Assembly (NCBI GenBank): GCA_963210315.1
Contig: OY723272.1
Span: 2,108,001-2,172,000, forward strand
Direction: 5' to 3'
Source: Rhynchopus euleeides
Lineage: Eukaryota; Euglenozoa; Diplonemea; Diplonemida; Diplonemidae
Length of the DNA: 64,000 nt
Shown here one piece after another: positions 32,071 through 45,214 of the stretch. Position numbers and translations under genes: made by a program. The stretch's first letter is position 1, and each line of letters opens with the position of its first letter. The notes beneath the pieces are model-generated. The model was given only the letters and a program-made list of their open reading frames with translations. It had not been told where the DNA came from and searched no databases.

Positions 32071-35000
32071 ACTAGGCCGGCTATGGGCCGATCTCGCCCG
32101 TACTGGGCCGGACATGGGCCGATCTCGGCAGTACTGGGCCGGCTATGGGCCGATCTCGCACGTACTGGGCCGGCTATGGGCCGATCTCGGCAGTGCTGGG
32201 CCGGCTATGGGCCGATCTCGCCCGTACTGGGCCGGACATGGGCCGATCTCGCCCGTACTGGGCCGGCTATGGGCCGATCTCGCACGTACTGGGCCGGACA
32301 TGGGCCGATCTCGGCAGTGCTGGGCCGGCTACGGGCCGATCTCGCACGTACTGGGCCGGACATGGGCCGATCTCGGCAGTACTGGGCCGGCTATGGGCCG
32401 ATCTCGGCAGTGCTGGGCCGGCTATGGGCCGATCTCGCCCGTACTGGGCCGGACATGGGCCGATCTCGGCAGTGCTGGGCCGGCTATGGGCCGATCTCGC
32501 CCGTACTGGGCCGGACATGGGCCGATCTCGGCAGTGCTGGGCCGGCTATGGGCCGATCTCGCCCGTACTGGGCCGGCTATGGGCCGATCTCGGCAGTGCT
32601 GGGCCGGCTATGGGCCGATCTCGCCCGTACTGGGCCGGCTATGGGCCGATCTCGGCAGTGCTGGGCCGGCTACGGGCCGATCTCGGCCGTACTGGGCCGG
32701 ACATGGGCCGATCTCGCCCGTACTGGGCCGGCTATGGGCCGATCTCGCCCGTACTGGGCCGGCTATGGGCCGATCTCGCCCGTACTGGGCCGGACATGGG
32801 CCGATCTCGGCAGTGCTGGGCCGGCTATGGGCCGATCTCGGCAGTGCTGGGCCGGCTACGGGCCGATCTCGCACGTACTGGGCCGGACATGGGCCGATCT
32901 CGGCAGTACTGGGCCGGCTATGGGCCGATCTCGGCAGTGCTGGGCCGGCTATGGGCCGATCTCGCCCGTACTGGGCCGGACATGGGCCGATCTCGGCAGT
33001 GCTGGGCCGGCTATGGGCCGATCTCGCCCGTACTGGGCCGGACATGGGCCGATCTCGGCAGTACTGGGCCGGCTATGGGCCGATCTCGCACGTACTGGGC
33101 CGGCTATGGGCCGATCTCGGCAGTGCTGGGCCGGCTATGGGCCGATCTCGCCCGTACTGGGCCGGACATGGGCCGATCTCGCCCGTACTGGGCCGGCTAT
33201 GGGCCGATCTCGCACGTACTGGGCCGGACATGGGCCGATCTCGGCAGTGCTGGGCCGGCTACGGGCCGATCTCGCACGTACTGGGCCGGACATGGGCCGA
33301 TCTCGGCAGTACTGGGCCGGCTATGGGCCGATCTCGGCAGTGCTGGGCCGGCTATGGGCCGATCTCGCCCGTACTGGGCCGGACATGGGCCGATCTCGGC
33401 AGTGCTGGGCCGGCTATGGGCCGATCTCGCCCGTACTGGGCCGGACATGGGCCGATCTCGGCAGTACTGGGCCGGCTATGGGCCGATCTCGCACGTACTG
33501 GGCCGGCTATGGGCCGATCTCGGCAGTGCTGGGCCGGCTATGGGCCGATCTCGCCCGTACTGGGCCGGACATGGGCCGATCTCGCCCGTACTGGGCCGGC
33601 TATGGGCCGATCTCGCACGTACTGGGCCGGACATGGGCCGATCTCGGCAGTGCTGGGCCGGCTACGGGCCGATCTCGCACGTACTGGGCCGGACATGGGC
33701 CGATCTCGGCAGTACTGGGCCGGCTATGGGCCGATCTCGGCAGTGCTGGGCCGGCTATGGGCCGATCTCGCCCGTACTGGGCCGGACATGGGCCGATCTC
33801 GGCAGTGCTGGGCCGGCTATGGGCCGATCTCGCCCGTACTGGGCCGGACATGGGCCGATCTCGGCAGTGCTGGGCCGGCTATGGGCCGATCTCGCCCGTA
33901 CTGGGCCGGCTATGGGCCGATCTCGGCAGTGCTGGGCCGGCTACGGGCCGATCTCGGCCGTACTGGGCCGGACATGGGCCGATCTCGCCCGTACTGGGCC
34001 GGCTATGGGCCGATCTCGCCCGTACTGGGCCGGCTATGGGCCGATCTCGCCCGTACTGGGCCGGACATGGGCCGATCTCGGCAGTGCTGGGCCGGCTATG
34101 GGCCGATCTCGGCAGTGCTGGGCCGGCTACGGGCCGATCTCGCACGTACTGGGCCGGACATGGGCCGATCTCGGCAGTACTGGGCCGGCTATGGGCCGAT
34201 CTCGGCTGTGCTGGGCCGGCTATGGGCCGATCTCGCCCGTACTGGGCCGGACATGGGCCGATCTCGGCAGTGCTGGGCCGGCTATGGGCCGATCTCGCCC
34301 GTACTGGGCCGGACATGGGCCGATCTCGGCAGTACTGGGCCGGCTATGGGCCGATCTCGCACGTACTGGGCCGGCTATGGGCCGATCTCGGCAGTGCTGG
34401 GCCGGCTATGGGCCGATCTCGCCCGTACTGGGCCGGACATGGGCCGATCTCGCCCGTACTGGGCCGGCTATGGGCCGATCTCGCACGTACTGGGCCGGAC
34501 ATGGGCCGATCTCGGCAGTGCTGGGCCGGCTACGGGCCGATCTCGCACGTACTGGGCCGGACATGGGCCGATCTCGGCAGTACTGGGCCGGCTATGGGCC
34601 GATCTCGGCTGTGCTGGGCCGGCTATGGGCCGATCTCGCCCGTACTGGGCCGGACATGGGCCGATCTCGGCAGTGCTGGGCCGGCTATGGGCCGATCTCG
34701 CCCGTACTGGGCCGGACATGGGCCGATCTCGGCAGTACTGGGCCGGCTATGGGCCGATCTCGCACGTACTGGGCCGGCTATGGGCCGATCTCGGCAGTGC
34801 TGGGCCGGCTATGGGCCGATCTCGCCCGTACTGGGCCGGACATGGGCCGATCTCGCCCGTACTGGGCCGGCTATGGGCCGATCTCGCACGTACTGGGCCG
34901 GACATGGGCCGATCTCGGCAGTGCTGGGCCGGCTACGGGCCGATCTCGCACGTACTGGGCCGGACATGGGCCGATCTCGGCAGTACTGGGCCGGCTATGG

Positions 35001-38000
35001 GCCGATCTCGGCAGTGCTGGGCCGGCTATGGGCCGATCTCGCCCGTACTGGGCCGGACATGGGCCGATCTCGGCAGTGCTGGGCCGGCTATGGGCCGATC
35101 TCGCCCGTACTGGGCCGGACATGGGCCGATCTCGGCAGTGCTGGGCCGGCTATGGGCCGATCTCGCCCGTACTGGGCCGGCTATGGGCCGATCTCGGCAG
35201 TGCTGGGCCGGCTATGGGCCGATCTCGCCCGTACTGGGCCGGCTATGGGCCGATCTCGGCAGTGCTGGGCCGGCTACGGGCCGATCTCGGCCGTACTGGG
35301 CCGGACATGGGCCGATCTCGCCCGTACTGGGCCGGCTATGGGCCGATCTCGCCCGTACTGGGCCGGCTATGGGCCGATCTCGCCCGTACTGGGCCGGACA
35401 TGGGCCGATCTCGGCAGTGCTGGGCCGGCTATGGGCCGATCTCGGCAGTGCTGGGCCGGCTACGGGCCGATCTCGCACGTACTGGGCCGGACATGGGCCG
35501 ATCTCGGCAGTACTGGGCCGGCTATGGGCCGATCTCGGCAGTGCTGGGCCGGCTATGGGCCGATCTCGCCCGTACTGGGCCGGACATGGGCCGATCTCGG
35601 CAGTGCTGGGCCGGCTATGGGCCGATCTCGCCCGTACTGGGCCGGACATGGGCCGATCTCGGCAGTACTGGGCCGGCTATGGGCCGATCTCGCACGTACT
35701 GGGCCGGCTATGGGCCGATCTCGGCAGTGCTGGGCCGGCTATGGGCCGATCTCGCCCGTACTGGGCCGGACATGGGCCGATCTCGCCCGTACTGGGCCGG
35801 CTATGGGCCGATCTCGCACGTACTGGGCCGGACATGGGCCGATCTCGGCAGTGCTGGGCCGGCTACGGGCCGATCTCGCACGTACTGGGCCGGACATGGG
35901 CCGATCTCGGCAGTACTGGGCCGGCTATGGGCCGATCTCGGCAGTGCTGGGCCGGCTATGGGCCGATCTCGCCCGTACTGGGCCGGACATGGGCCGATCT
36001 CGGCAGTGCTGGGCCGGCTATGGGCCGATCTCGCCCGTACTGGGCCGGACATGGGCCGATCTCGGCAGTACTGGGCCGGCTATGGGCCGATCTCGCACGT
36101 ACTGGGCCGGCTATGGGCCGATCTCGGCAGTGCTGGGCCGGCTATGGGCCGATCTCGCCCGTACTGGGCCGGACATGGGCCGATCTCGCCCGTACTGGGC
36201 CGGCTATGGGCCGATCTCGCACGTACTGGGCCGGACATGGGCCGATCTCGGCAGTGCTGGGCCGGCTACGGGCCGATCTCGCACGTACTGGGCCGGACAT
36301 GGGCCGATCTCGGCAGTACTGGGCCGGCTATGGGCCGATCTCGGCAGTGCTGGGCCGGCTATGGGCCGATCTCGCCCGTACTGGGCCGGACATGGGCCGA
36401 TCTCGGCAGTGCTGGGCCGGCTATGGGCCGATCTCGCCCGTACTGGGCCGGACATGGGCCGATCTCGGCAGTGCTGGGCCGGCTATGGGCCGATCTCGCC
36501 CGTACTGGGCCGGCTATGGGCCGATCTCGGCAGTGCTGGGCCGGCTACGGGCCGATCTCGGCCGTACTGGGCCGGACATGGGCCGATCTCGCCCGTACTG
36601 GGCCGGCTATGGGCCGATCTCGCCCGTACTGGGCCGGCTATGGGCCGATCTCGCCCGTACTGGGCCGGACATGGGCCGATCTCGGCAGTGCTGGGCCGGC
36701 TATGGGCCGATCTCGGCAGTGCTGGGCCGGCTACGGGCCGATCTCGCACGTACTGGGCCGGACATGGGCCGATCTCGGCAGTACTGGGCCGGCTATGGGC
36801 CGATCTCGGCTGTGCTGGGCCGGCTATGGGCCGATCTCGCCCGTACTGGGCCGGACATGGGCCGATCTCGGCAGTGCTGGGCCGGCTATGGGCCGATCTC
36901 GCCCGTACTGGGCCGGACATGGGCCGATCTCGGCAGTACTGGGCCGGCTATGGGCCGATCTCGCACGTACTGGGCCGGCTATGGGCCGATCTCGGCAGTG
37001 CTGGGCCGGCTATGGGCCGATCTCGCCCGTACTGGGCCGGACATGGGCCGATCTCGCCCGTACTGGGCCGGCTATGGGCCGATCTCGCACGTACTGGGCC
37101 GGACATGGGCCGATCTCGGCAGTGCTGGGCCGGCTACGGGCCGATCTCGCACGTACTGGGCCGGACATGGGCCGATCTCGGCAGTACTGGGCCGGCTATG
37201 GGCCGATCTCGGCTGTGCTGGGCCGGCTATGGGCCGATCTCGCCCGTACTGGGCCGGACATGGGCCGATCTCGGCAGTGCTGGGCCGGCTATGGGCCGAT
37301 CTCGCCCGTACTGGGCCGGACATGGGCCGATCTCGGCAGTACTGGGCCGGCTATGGGCCGATCTCGCACGTACTGGGCCGGCTATGGGCCGATCTCGGCA
37401 GTGCTGGGCCGGCTATGGGCCGATCTCGCCCGTACTGGGCCGGACATGGGCCGATCTCGCCCGTACTGGGCCGGCTATGGGCCGATCTCGCACGTACTGG
37501 GCCGGACATGGGCCGATCTCGGCAGTGCTGGGCCGGCTACGGGCCGATCTCGCACGTACTGGGCCGGACATGGGCCGATCTCGGCAGTACTGGGCCGGCT
37601 ATGGGCCGATCTCGGCAGTGCTGGGCCGGCTATGGGCCGATCTCGCCCGTACTGGGCCGGACATGGGCCGATCTCGGCAGTGCTGGGCCGGCTATGGGCC
37701 GATCTCGCCCGTACTGGGCCGGACATGGGCCGATCTCGGCAGTGCTGGGCCGGCTATGGGCCGATCTCGCCCGTACTGGGCCGGCTATGGGCCGATCTCG
37801 GCAGTGCTGGGCCGGCTATGGGCCGATCTCGCCCGTACTGGGCCGGCTATGGGCCGATCTCGGCAGTGCTGGGCCGGCTACGGGCCGATCTCGGCCGTAC
37901 TGGGCCGGACATGGGCCGATCTCGCCCGTACTGGGCCGGCTATGGGCCGATCTCGCCCGTACTGGGCCGGCTATGGGCCGATCTCGCCCGTACTGGGCCG

Positions 38001-41000
38001 GACATGGGCCGATCTCGGCAGTGCTGGGCCGGCTATGGGCCGATCTCGGCAGTGCTGGGCCGGCTACGGGCCGATCTCGCACGTACTGGGCCGGACATGG
38101 GCCGATCTCGGCAGTACTGGGCCGGCTATGGGCCGATCTCGGCAGTGCTGGGCCGGCTATGGGCCGATCTCGCCCGTACTGGGCCGGACATGGGCCGATC
38201 TCGGCAGTGCTGGGCCGGCTATGGGCCGATCTCGCCCGTACTGGGCCGGACATGGGCCGATCTCGGCAGTACTGGGCCGGCTATGGGCCGATCTCGCACG
38301 TACTGGGCCGGCTATGGGCCGATCTCGGCAGTGCTGGGCCGGCTATGGGCCGATCTCGCCCGTACTGGGCCGGACATGGGCCGATCTCGCCCGTACTGGG
38401 CCGGCTATGGGCCGATCTCGCACGTACTGGGCCGGACATGGGCCGATCTCGGCAGTGCTGGGCCGGCTACGGGCCGATCTCGCACGTACTGGGCCGGACA
38501 TGGGCCGATCTCGGCAGTACTGGGCCGGCTATGGGCCGATCTCGGCAGTGCTGGGCCGGCTATGGGCCGATCTCGCCCGTACTGGGCCGGACATGGGCCG
38601 ATCTCGGCAGTGCTGGGCCGGCTATGGGCCGATCTCGCCCGTACTGGGCCGGACATGGGCCGATCTCGGCAGTGCTGGGCCGGCTATGGGCCGATCTCGC
38701 CCGTACTGGGCCGGCTATGGGCCGATCTCGGCAGTGCTGGGCCGGCTACGGGCCGATCTCGGCCGTACTGGGCCGGACATGGGCCGATCTCGCCCGTACT
38801 GGGCCGGCTATGGGCCGATCTCGCCCGTACTGGGCCGGCTATGGGCCGATCTCGCCCGTACTGGGCCGGACATGGGCCGATCTCGGCAGTGCTGGGCCGG
38901 CTATGGGCCGATCTCGGCAGTGCTGGGCCGGCTACGGGCCGATCTCGCACGTACTGGGCCGGACATGGGCCGATCTCGGCAGTACTGGGCCGGCTATGGG
39001 CCGATCTCGGCTGTGCTGGGCCGGCTATGGGCCGATCTCGCCCGTACTGGGCCGGACATGGGCCGATCTCGGCAGTGCTGGGCCGGCTATGGGCCGATCT
39101 CGCCCGTACTGGGCCGGACATGGGCCGATCTCGGCAGTACTGGGCCGGCTATGGGCCGATCTCGCACGTACTGGGCCGGCTATGGGCCGATCTCGGCAGT
39201 GCTGGGCCGGCTATGGGCCGATCTGGCCCGTACTGGGCCGGACATGGGCCGATCTCGCCCGTACTGGGCCGGCTATGGGCCGATCTCGCACGTACTGGGC
39301 CGGACATGGGCCGATCTCGGCAGTGCTGGGCCGGCTACGGGCCGATCTCGCACGTACTGGGCCGGACATGGGCCGATCTCGGCAGTACTGGGCCGGCTAT
39401 GGGCCGATCTCGGCAGTGCTGGGCCGGCTATGGGCCGATCTCGCCCGTACTGGGCCGGACATGGGCCGATCTCGGCAGTGCTGGGCCGGCTATGGGCCGA
39501 TCTCGCCCGTACTGGGCCGGACATGGGCCGATCTCGGCAGTGCTGGGCCGGCTATGGGCCGATCTCGCCCGTACTGGGCCGGCTATGGGCCGATCTCGGC
39601 AGTGCTGGGCCGGCTATGGGCCGATCTCGCCCGTACTGGGCCGGCTATGGGCCGATCTCGGCAGTGCTGGGCCGGCTACGGGCCGATCTCGGCCGTACTG
39701 GGCCGGACATGGGCCGATCTCGCCCGTACTGGGCCGGCTATGGGCCGATCTCGCCCGTACTGGGCCGGCTATGGGCCGATCTCGCCCGTACTGGGCCGGA
39801 CATGGGCCGATCTCGGCAGTGCTGGGCCGGCTATGGGCCGATCTCGGCAGTGCTGGGCCGGCTACGGGCCGATCTCGCACGTACTGGGCCGGACATGGGC
39901 CGATCTCGGCAGTACTGGGCCGGCTATGGGCCGATCTCGGCAGTGCTGGGCCGGCTATGGGCCGATCTCGCCCGTACTGGGCCGGACATGGGCCGATCTC
40001 GGCAGTGCTGGGCCGGCTATGGGCCGATCTCGCCCGTACTGGGCCGGACATGGGCCGATCTCGGCAGTACTGGGCCGGCTATGGGCCGATCTCGCACGTA
40101 CTGGGCCGGCTATGGGCCGATCTCGGCAGTGCTGGGCCGGCTATGGGCCGATCTCGCCCGTACTGGGCCGGACATGGGCCGATCTCGCCCGTACTGGGCC
40201 GGCTATGGGCCGATCTCGCACGTACTGGGCCGGACATGGGCCGATCTCGGCAGTGCTGGGCCGGCTACGGGCCGATCTCGCACGTACTGGGCCGGACATG
40301 GGCCGATCTCGGCAGTACTGGGCCGGCTATGGGCCGATCTCGGCAGTGCTGGGCCGGCTATGGGCCGATCTCGCCCGTACTGGGCCGGACATGGGCCGAT
40401 CTCGGCAGTGCTGGGCCGGCTATGGGCCGATCTCGCCCGTACTGGGCCGGACATGGGCCGATCTCGGCAGTACTGGGCCGGCTATGGGCCGATCTCGCAC
40501 GTACTGGGCCGGCTATGGGCCGATCTCGGCAGTGCTGGGCCGGCTATGGGCCGATCTCGCCCGTACTGGGCCGGACATGGGCCGATCTCGCCCGTACTGG
40601 GCCGGCTATGGGCCGATCTCGCACGTACTGGGCCGGACATGGGCCGATCTCGGCAGTGCTGGGCCGGCTACGGGCCGATCTCGCACGTACTGGGCCGGAC
40701 ATGGGCCGATCTCGGCAGTACTGGGCCGGCTATGGGCCGATCTCGGCAGTGCTGGGCCGGCTATGGGCCGATCTCGCCCGTACTGGGCCGGACATGGGCC
40801 GATCTCGGCAGTGCTGGGCCGGCTATGGGCCGATCTCGCCCGTACTGGGCCGGCTATGGGCCGATCTCGGCAGTGCTGGGCCGGCTACGGGCCGATCTCG
40901 GCCGTACTGGGCCGGACATGGGCCGATCTCGCCCGTACTGGGCCGGCTATGGGCCGATCTCGCCCGTACTGGGCCGGCTATGGGCCGATCTCGCCCGTAC

Positions 41001-43800
41001 TGGGCCGGACATGGGCCGATCTCGGCAGTGCTGGGCCGGCTATGGGCCGATCTCGGCAGTGCTGGGCCGGCTACGGGCCGATCTCGCACGTACTGGGCCG
41101 GACATGGGCCGATCTCGGCAGTACTGGGCCGGCTATGGGCCGATCTCGGCTGTGCTGGGCCGGCTATGGGCCGATCTCGCCCGTACTGGGCCGGACATGG
41201 GCCGATCTCGGCAGTGCTGGGCCGGCTATGGGCCGATCTCGCCCGTACTGGGCCGGACATGGGCCGATCTCGGCAGTACTGGGCCGGCTATGGGCCGATC
41301 TCGCACGTACTGGGCCGGCTATGGGCCGATCTCGGCAGTGCTGGGCCGGCTATGGGCCGATCTCGCCCGTACTGGGCCGGACATGGGCCGATCTCGCCCG
41401 TACTGGGCCGGCTATGGGCCGATCTCGCACGTACTGGGCCGGACATGGGCCGATCTCGGCAGTGCTGGGCCGGCTATGGGCCGATCTCGGCAGTGCTGGG
41501 CCGGCTATGGGCCGATCTCGCCCGTACTGGGCCGGACATGGGCCGATCTCGGCAGTGCTGGGCCGGCTATGGGCCGATCTCGCCCGTACTGGGCCGGACA
41601 TGGGCCGATCTCGGCAGTGCTGGGCCGGCTATGGGCCGATCTCGGCAGTGCTGGGCCGGCTACGGGCCGATCTCGCACGTACTGGGCCGGACATGGGCCG
41701 ATCTCGGCAGTACTGGGCCGGCTATGGGCCGATCTCGGCTGTGCTGGGCCGGCTATGGGCCGATCTCGCCCGTACTGGGCCGGACATGGGCCGATCTCGG
41801 CAGTGCTGGGCCGGCTATGGGCCGATCTCGCCCGTACTGGGCCGGACATGGGCCGATCTCGGCAGTACTGGGCCGGCTATGGGCCGATCTCGCACGTACT
41901 GGGCCGGCTATGGGCCGATCTCGGCAGTGCTGGGCCGGCTATGGGCCGATCTCGCCCGTACTGGGCCGGACATGGGCCGATCTCGCCCGTACTGGGCCGG
42001 CTATGGGCCGATCTCGCACGTACTGGGCCGGACATGGGCCGATCTCGGCAGTACTGGGCCGGCTATGGGCCGATCTCGGCAGTGCTGGGCCGGCTATGGG
42101 CCGATCTCGCCCGTACTGGGCCGGACATGGGCCGATCTCGGCAGTGCTGGGCCGGCTATGGGCCGATCTCGCCCGTACTGGGCCGGACATGGGCCGATCT
42201 CGGCAGTGCTGGGCCGGCTATGGGCCGATCTCGCCCGTACTGGGCCGGCTATGGGCCGATCTCGGCAGTGCTGGGCCGGCTATGGGCCGATCTCGCCCGT
42301 ACTGGGCCGGCTATGGGCCGATCTCGGCAGTGCTGGGCCGGCTACGGGCCGATCTCGGCCGTACTGGGCCGGACATGGGCCGATCTCGCCCGTACTGGGC
42401 CGGCTATGGGCCGATCTCGCCCGTACTGGGCCGGCTATGGGCCGATCTCGCCCGTACTGGGCCGGACATGGGCCGATCTCGGCAGTGCTGGGCCGGCTAT
42501 GGGCCGATCTCGGCAGTGCTGGGACGGCTATGGGCCGATCTCGCCCGTACTGGGCCGGCTATGGGCCGATCTCGGCAGTGCTGGGCCGGCTACGGGCCGA
42601 TCTCGGCCGTACTGGGCCGGACATGGGCCGATCTCGCCCGTACTGGGCCGGCTATGGGCCGATCTCGGCAGTGCTGGGCCGGCTATGGGCCGATCTCGCC
42701 CGTACTGGGCCGGACATGGGCCGATCTCGGCAGTGCTGGGCCGGCTATGGGCCGATCTCGCCCGTACTGGGCCGGCTATGGGCCGATCTCGGCAGTGCTG
42801 GGACGGCTATGGGCCGATCTCGCCCGTACTGGGCCGGCTATGGGCCGATCTCGGCAGTGCTGGGCCGGCTACGGGCCGATCTCGGCCGTACTGGGCCGGA
42901 CATGGGCCGATCTCGCCCGTACTGGGCCGGCTATGGGCCGATCTCGCCCGTACTGGGCCGGCTATGGGCCGATCTCGCCCGTACTGGGCCGGACATGGGC
43001 CGATCTCGGCAGTGCTGGGCCGGCTATGGGCCGATCTCGGCAGTGCTGGGACGGCTATGGGCCGATCTCGCCCGTACTGGGCCGGCTATGGGCCGATCTC
43101 GGCAGTGCTGGGCCGGCTACGGGCCGATCTCGGCCGTACTGGGCCGGACATGGGCCGATCTCGCCCGTACTGGGCCGGCTATGGGCCGATCTCGCCCGTA
43201 CTGGGCCGGCTATGGGCCGATCTCGCCCGTACTGGGCCGGACATGGGCCGATCTCGGCAGTGCTGGGCCGGCTATGGGCCGATCTCGGCAGTGCTGGGAC
43301 GGCTATGGGCCGATCTCGCCCGTACTGGGCCGGCTATGGGCCGATCTCGGCAGTGCTGGGCCGGCTACGGGCCGATCTCGGCCGTACTGGGCCGGACATG
43401 GGCCGATCTCGCCCGTACTGGGCCGGCTATGGGCCGATCTCGGCAGTGCTGGGCCGGCTATGGGCCGATCTCGCCCGTACTGGGCCGGCTATGGGCCGAT
43501 CTCGGCAGTGCTGGGCCGGACATGGGCCGATCTCGGCAGTGCTGGGCCGGCTATGGGCCGATCTCGCCCGTACTGGGCCGGCTATGGGCCGATCTCGGCA
43601 GTGCTGGGCCGGCTATGGGCCGATCTCGCCCGTACTGGGCCGGACATGGGCCGATCTCGGCAGTGCTGGGCCGGCTATGGGCCGATCTCGGCAGTGCTGG
43701 GACGGCTATGGGCCGATCTCGCCCGTACTGGGCCGGACATGGGCCGATCTCGGCAGTGCTGGGCCGGCTATGGGCCGATCTCGCCCGTACTGGGCCGGGT
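32071..43800 (+). repeat. 31-bp satellite C, array 1 (about 378 monomers)
   Basis: Monomer in two halves: TGGGCCGATCTCGGCAGTGC then TGGGCCGGCTA, with two frequent variants (CCGTACTGGG for CAGTGCTGGG; GGACA for GGCTA). Homologous to A and B. A higher-order period of 2604 bp (84 monomers) is clear between about 32.6 and 38.6 kb: the same variant pattern recurs at 32608/35212/37816 and 33197/35801/38405. Three overlapping open frames of about 3,920 codons are repeat artefacts. Confidence 0.98.
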
Positions 43801-43960
43801 CCAGGAGTGGTGTCCAGACCCTGGGCCGACCCAGGCTGTGGGTGGTGCATTTTGGTGCATTTTCCGTCGGTTTAGGTGAAAATTGTCGAATTTTGTCGAA
43901 ATTTGACGACAGGTGACGAACAGCGAGAATCCCCGAAAAACCGGTTTTTAATTCATTTTT

Positions 43961-44118
43961 GGGGGGGGGTCTTCGCTGACGAAGTTTTTGTCGAAGACCC
44001 CTGTCGTCGTCGTCAGAACACTGCCGTCTTCGGTGAAAAACCCCCTGAAACAGCCGTTTTCCTAATTATGTGACGAACGACGAAGTTTGTCGAAGTTTGT
44101 CGACCAGCGAAGACCCCC
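43961..44118. mobile_element. 158-bp MITE-like element (GGGGGTCTTCGCTG ends), copy 1
   Basis: Inverted ends G-run-TCTTCGCTG and CAGCGAAGA-C-run, with internal GACGAAG/GTCGAAG boxes. Copy 2 is at 58750-58907. Confidence 0.6.
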
Positions 44119-44284
44119 TTTGAGCCCGATTTCGAAGGAATTTTTGAGTTTTGAGCTCATTTTGTGCAATTAAACGCGTCACTCAGGTTTTTCCCCCGGA
44201 CCCCTCTGTGACTCCTCCAGACTTGGTCGGGCTTGGAAGTTGGTTCGTAGTTTTGACCACCAATGCCTAATGTGTTGGCAGTCT

Positions 44285-44415
44285 TGTTTGACTGGTGCTT
44301 GCAGTACGCGGTGGCGGGCGGACCGGGCCGGCCGCGCTTCGCGCGGACGGGGGCGCTTCGCGCCCCCTCCGGCCCGGTCCGCCCGCCACCGCGTACTGCA
44401 AGCACCAGTCAAACA
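44285..44415. repeat. T-shaped palindrome (three-stem cruciform), copy 1
   Basis: Perfect 47-bp outer stem (44285-44331 with 44369-44415). Between the arms are two small hairpins: CCGCGC-TTC-GCGCGG, then AC, then GGGGGCGC-TTC-GCGCCCCC, then one T. Outer stem plus two three-base-loop hairpins separated by AC and closed by one base is the fold plan of dependoparvovirus terminal repeats. No replication or capsid gene is seen nearby, so only the shape is claimed. Confidence 0.93.
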
Positions 44416-45214
44416 CGGCCGCCGCAGAGATGCAACAAAAAGCTTCCGTCGAGGTACCACCAGCGAGCTTGGCTCCGGGGAAATCTTTAATGACCTTCAC
44501 AACATTCCCTGATGGGCCATGGGTTCACCCACGCTTGACAGACCATCCATCAAGAGGACTGTACCATCTGACCAGCCACCAACACCCACGCTTGACAGAC
44601 CATCCATCAACAGCCCTGAACCATTACATGATGGGCCATTCCAACACTAGCCGTGTTTAGAGTGACTTGACAAAGGCTATTTAAATTAAAATGGGCGAAA
44701 AATGCCTTCCTGGGGGGGTCTTCGCTAGCCGGTGCAAAAAAGTGCAGGCTGGTGCAGGGCAAAATGGGCCGAAAATGGGCCAAATCGGAGGCAAAAAAAA
44801 GGGCGGGGAGTTGGGTGGCCCCTAGCTGGGAGCACGCATTTGGACCCAAAATACGCGTACTAGACGTCCTTCTGTCGATATCTTACTTGGCGCTATGGAA
44901 ACACAAAAATGGAACGAAGAAAAATGGTTTGTTGACCGCTTCCACCACTCCTCTGCACAAATCTCACGACCGGCTATTGTGTGTTTGTGTTGTCTGAAGT
45001 ACAGAAGGTGTGGTGGAGCACGAAGAAAGGGAAACATGACAGAGGTGATGACGCCAGTCCTTTCTAGTATCGTATTTCCTCCTATACACAATGCTGCGCT
45101 GTGTTTTGGATGGTATAAATACGCGTACTAGACGTCCTTCTGTCGATATCTTACTTGGCGCTATGGAAACACAAAAATGGAACGAAGAAAAATGGTTTGT
45201 TGACCGCTTCCACC

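Larger units (their letters stand above)
29388..44713. repeat. composite satellite unit, copy 1
   Basis: Starts GGGGGTCTTCGCTAGCC and runs through satellite A, a spacer, satellite B, a cyclase fragment, satellite C and a spacer with the T-shaped palindrome, ending where the same start motif begins copy 2 (44714). The non-array parts are nearly identical to copy 2, with only a few base differences, so the duplication is recent. Confidence 0.9.
43801..44713. other. unique tail of composite copy 1
   Basis: Opens with two B-like monomers (GTCCAGGAGTGGTGTCCAGA), then AT-richer DNA with the 158-bp GGGGGTCTTCGCTG element, the T-shaped palindrome and a doubled CACGCTTGACAGACCATCCA block (44531, 44588). 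No gene. Confidence 0.55.

Noticed and set aside
32083-43916. Three overlapping plus-strand open frames of about 3,920 codons each
   Set aside because: The 31-bp monomer has no stop in any plus frame and 31 is not a multiple of three, so all three frames stay open automatically. The peptides are the same repeat read in rotating phase; no start context or non-repeat domain is present.
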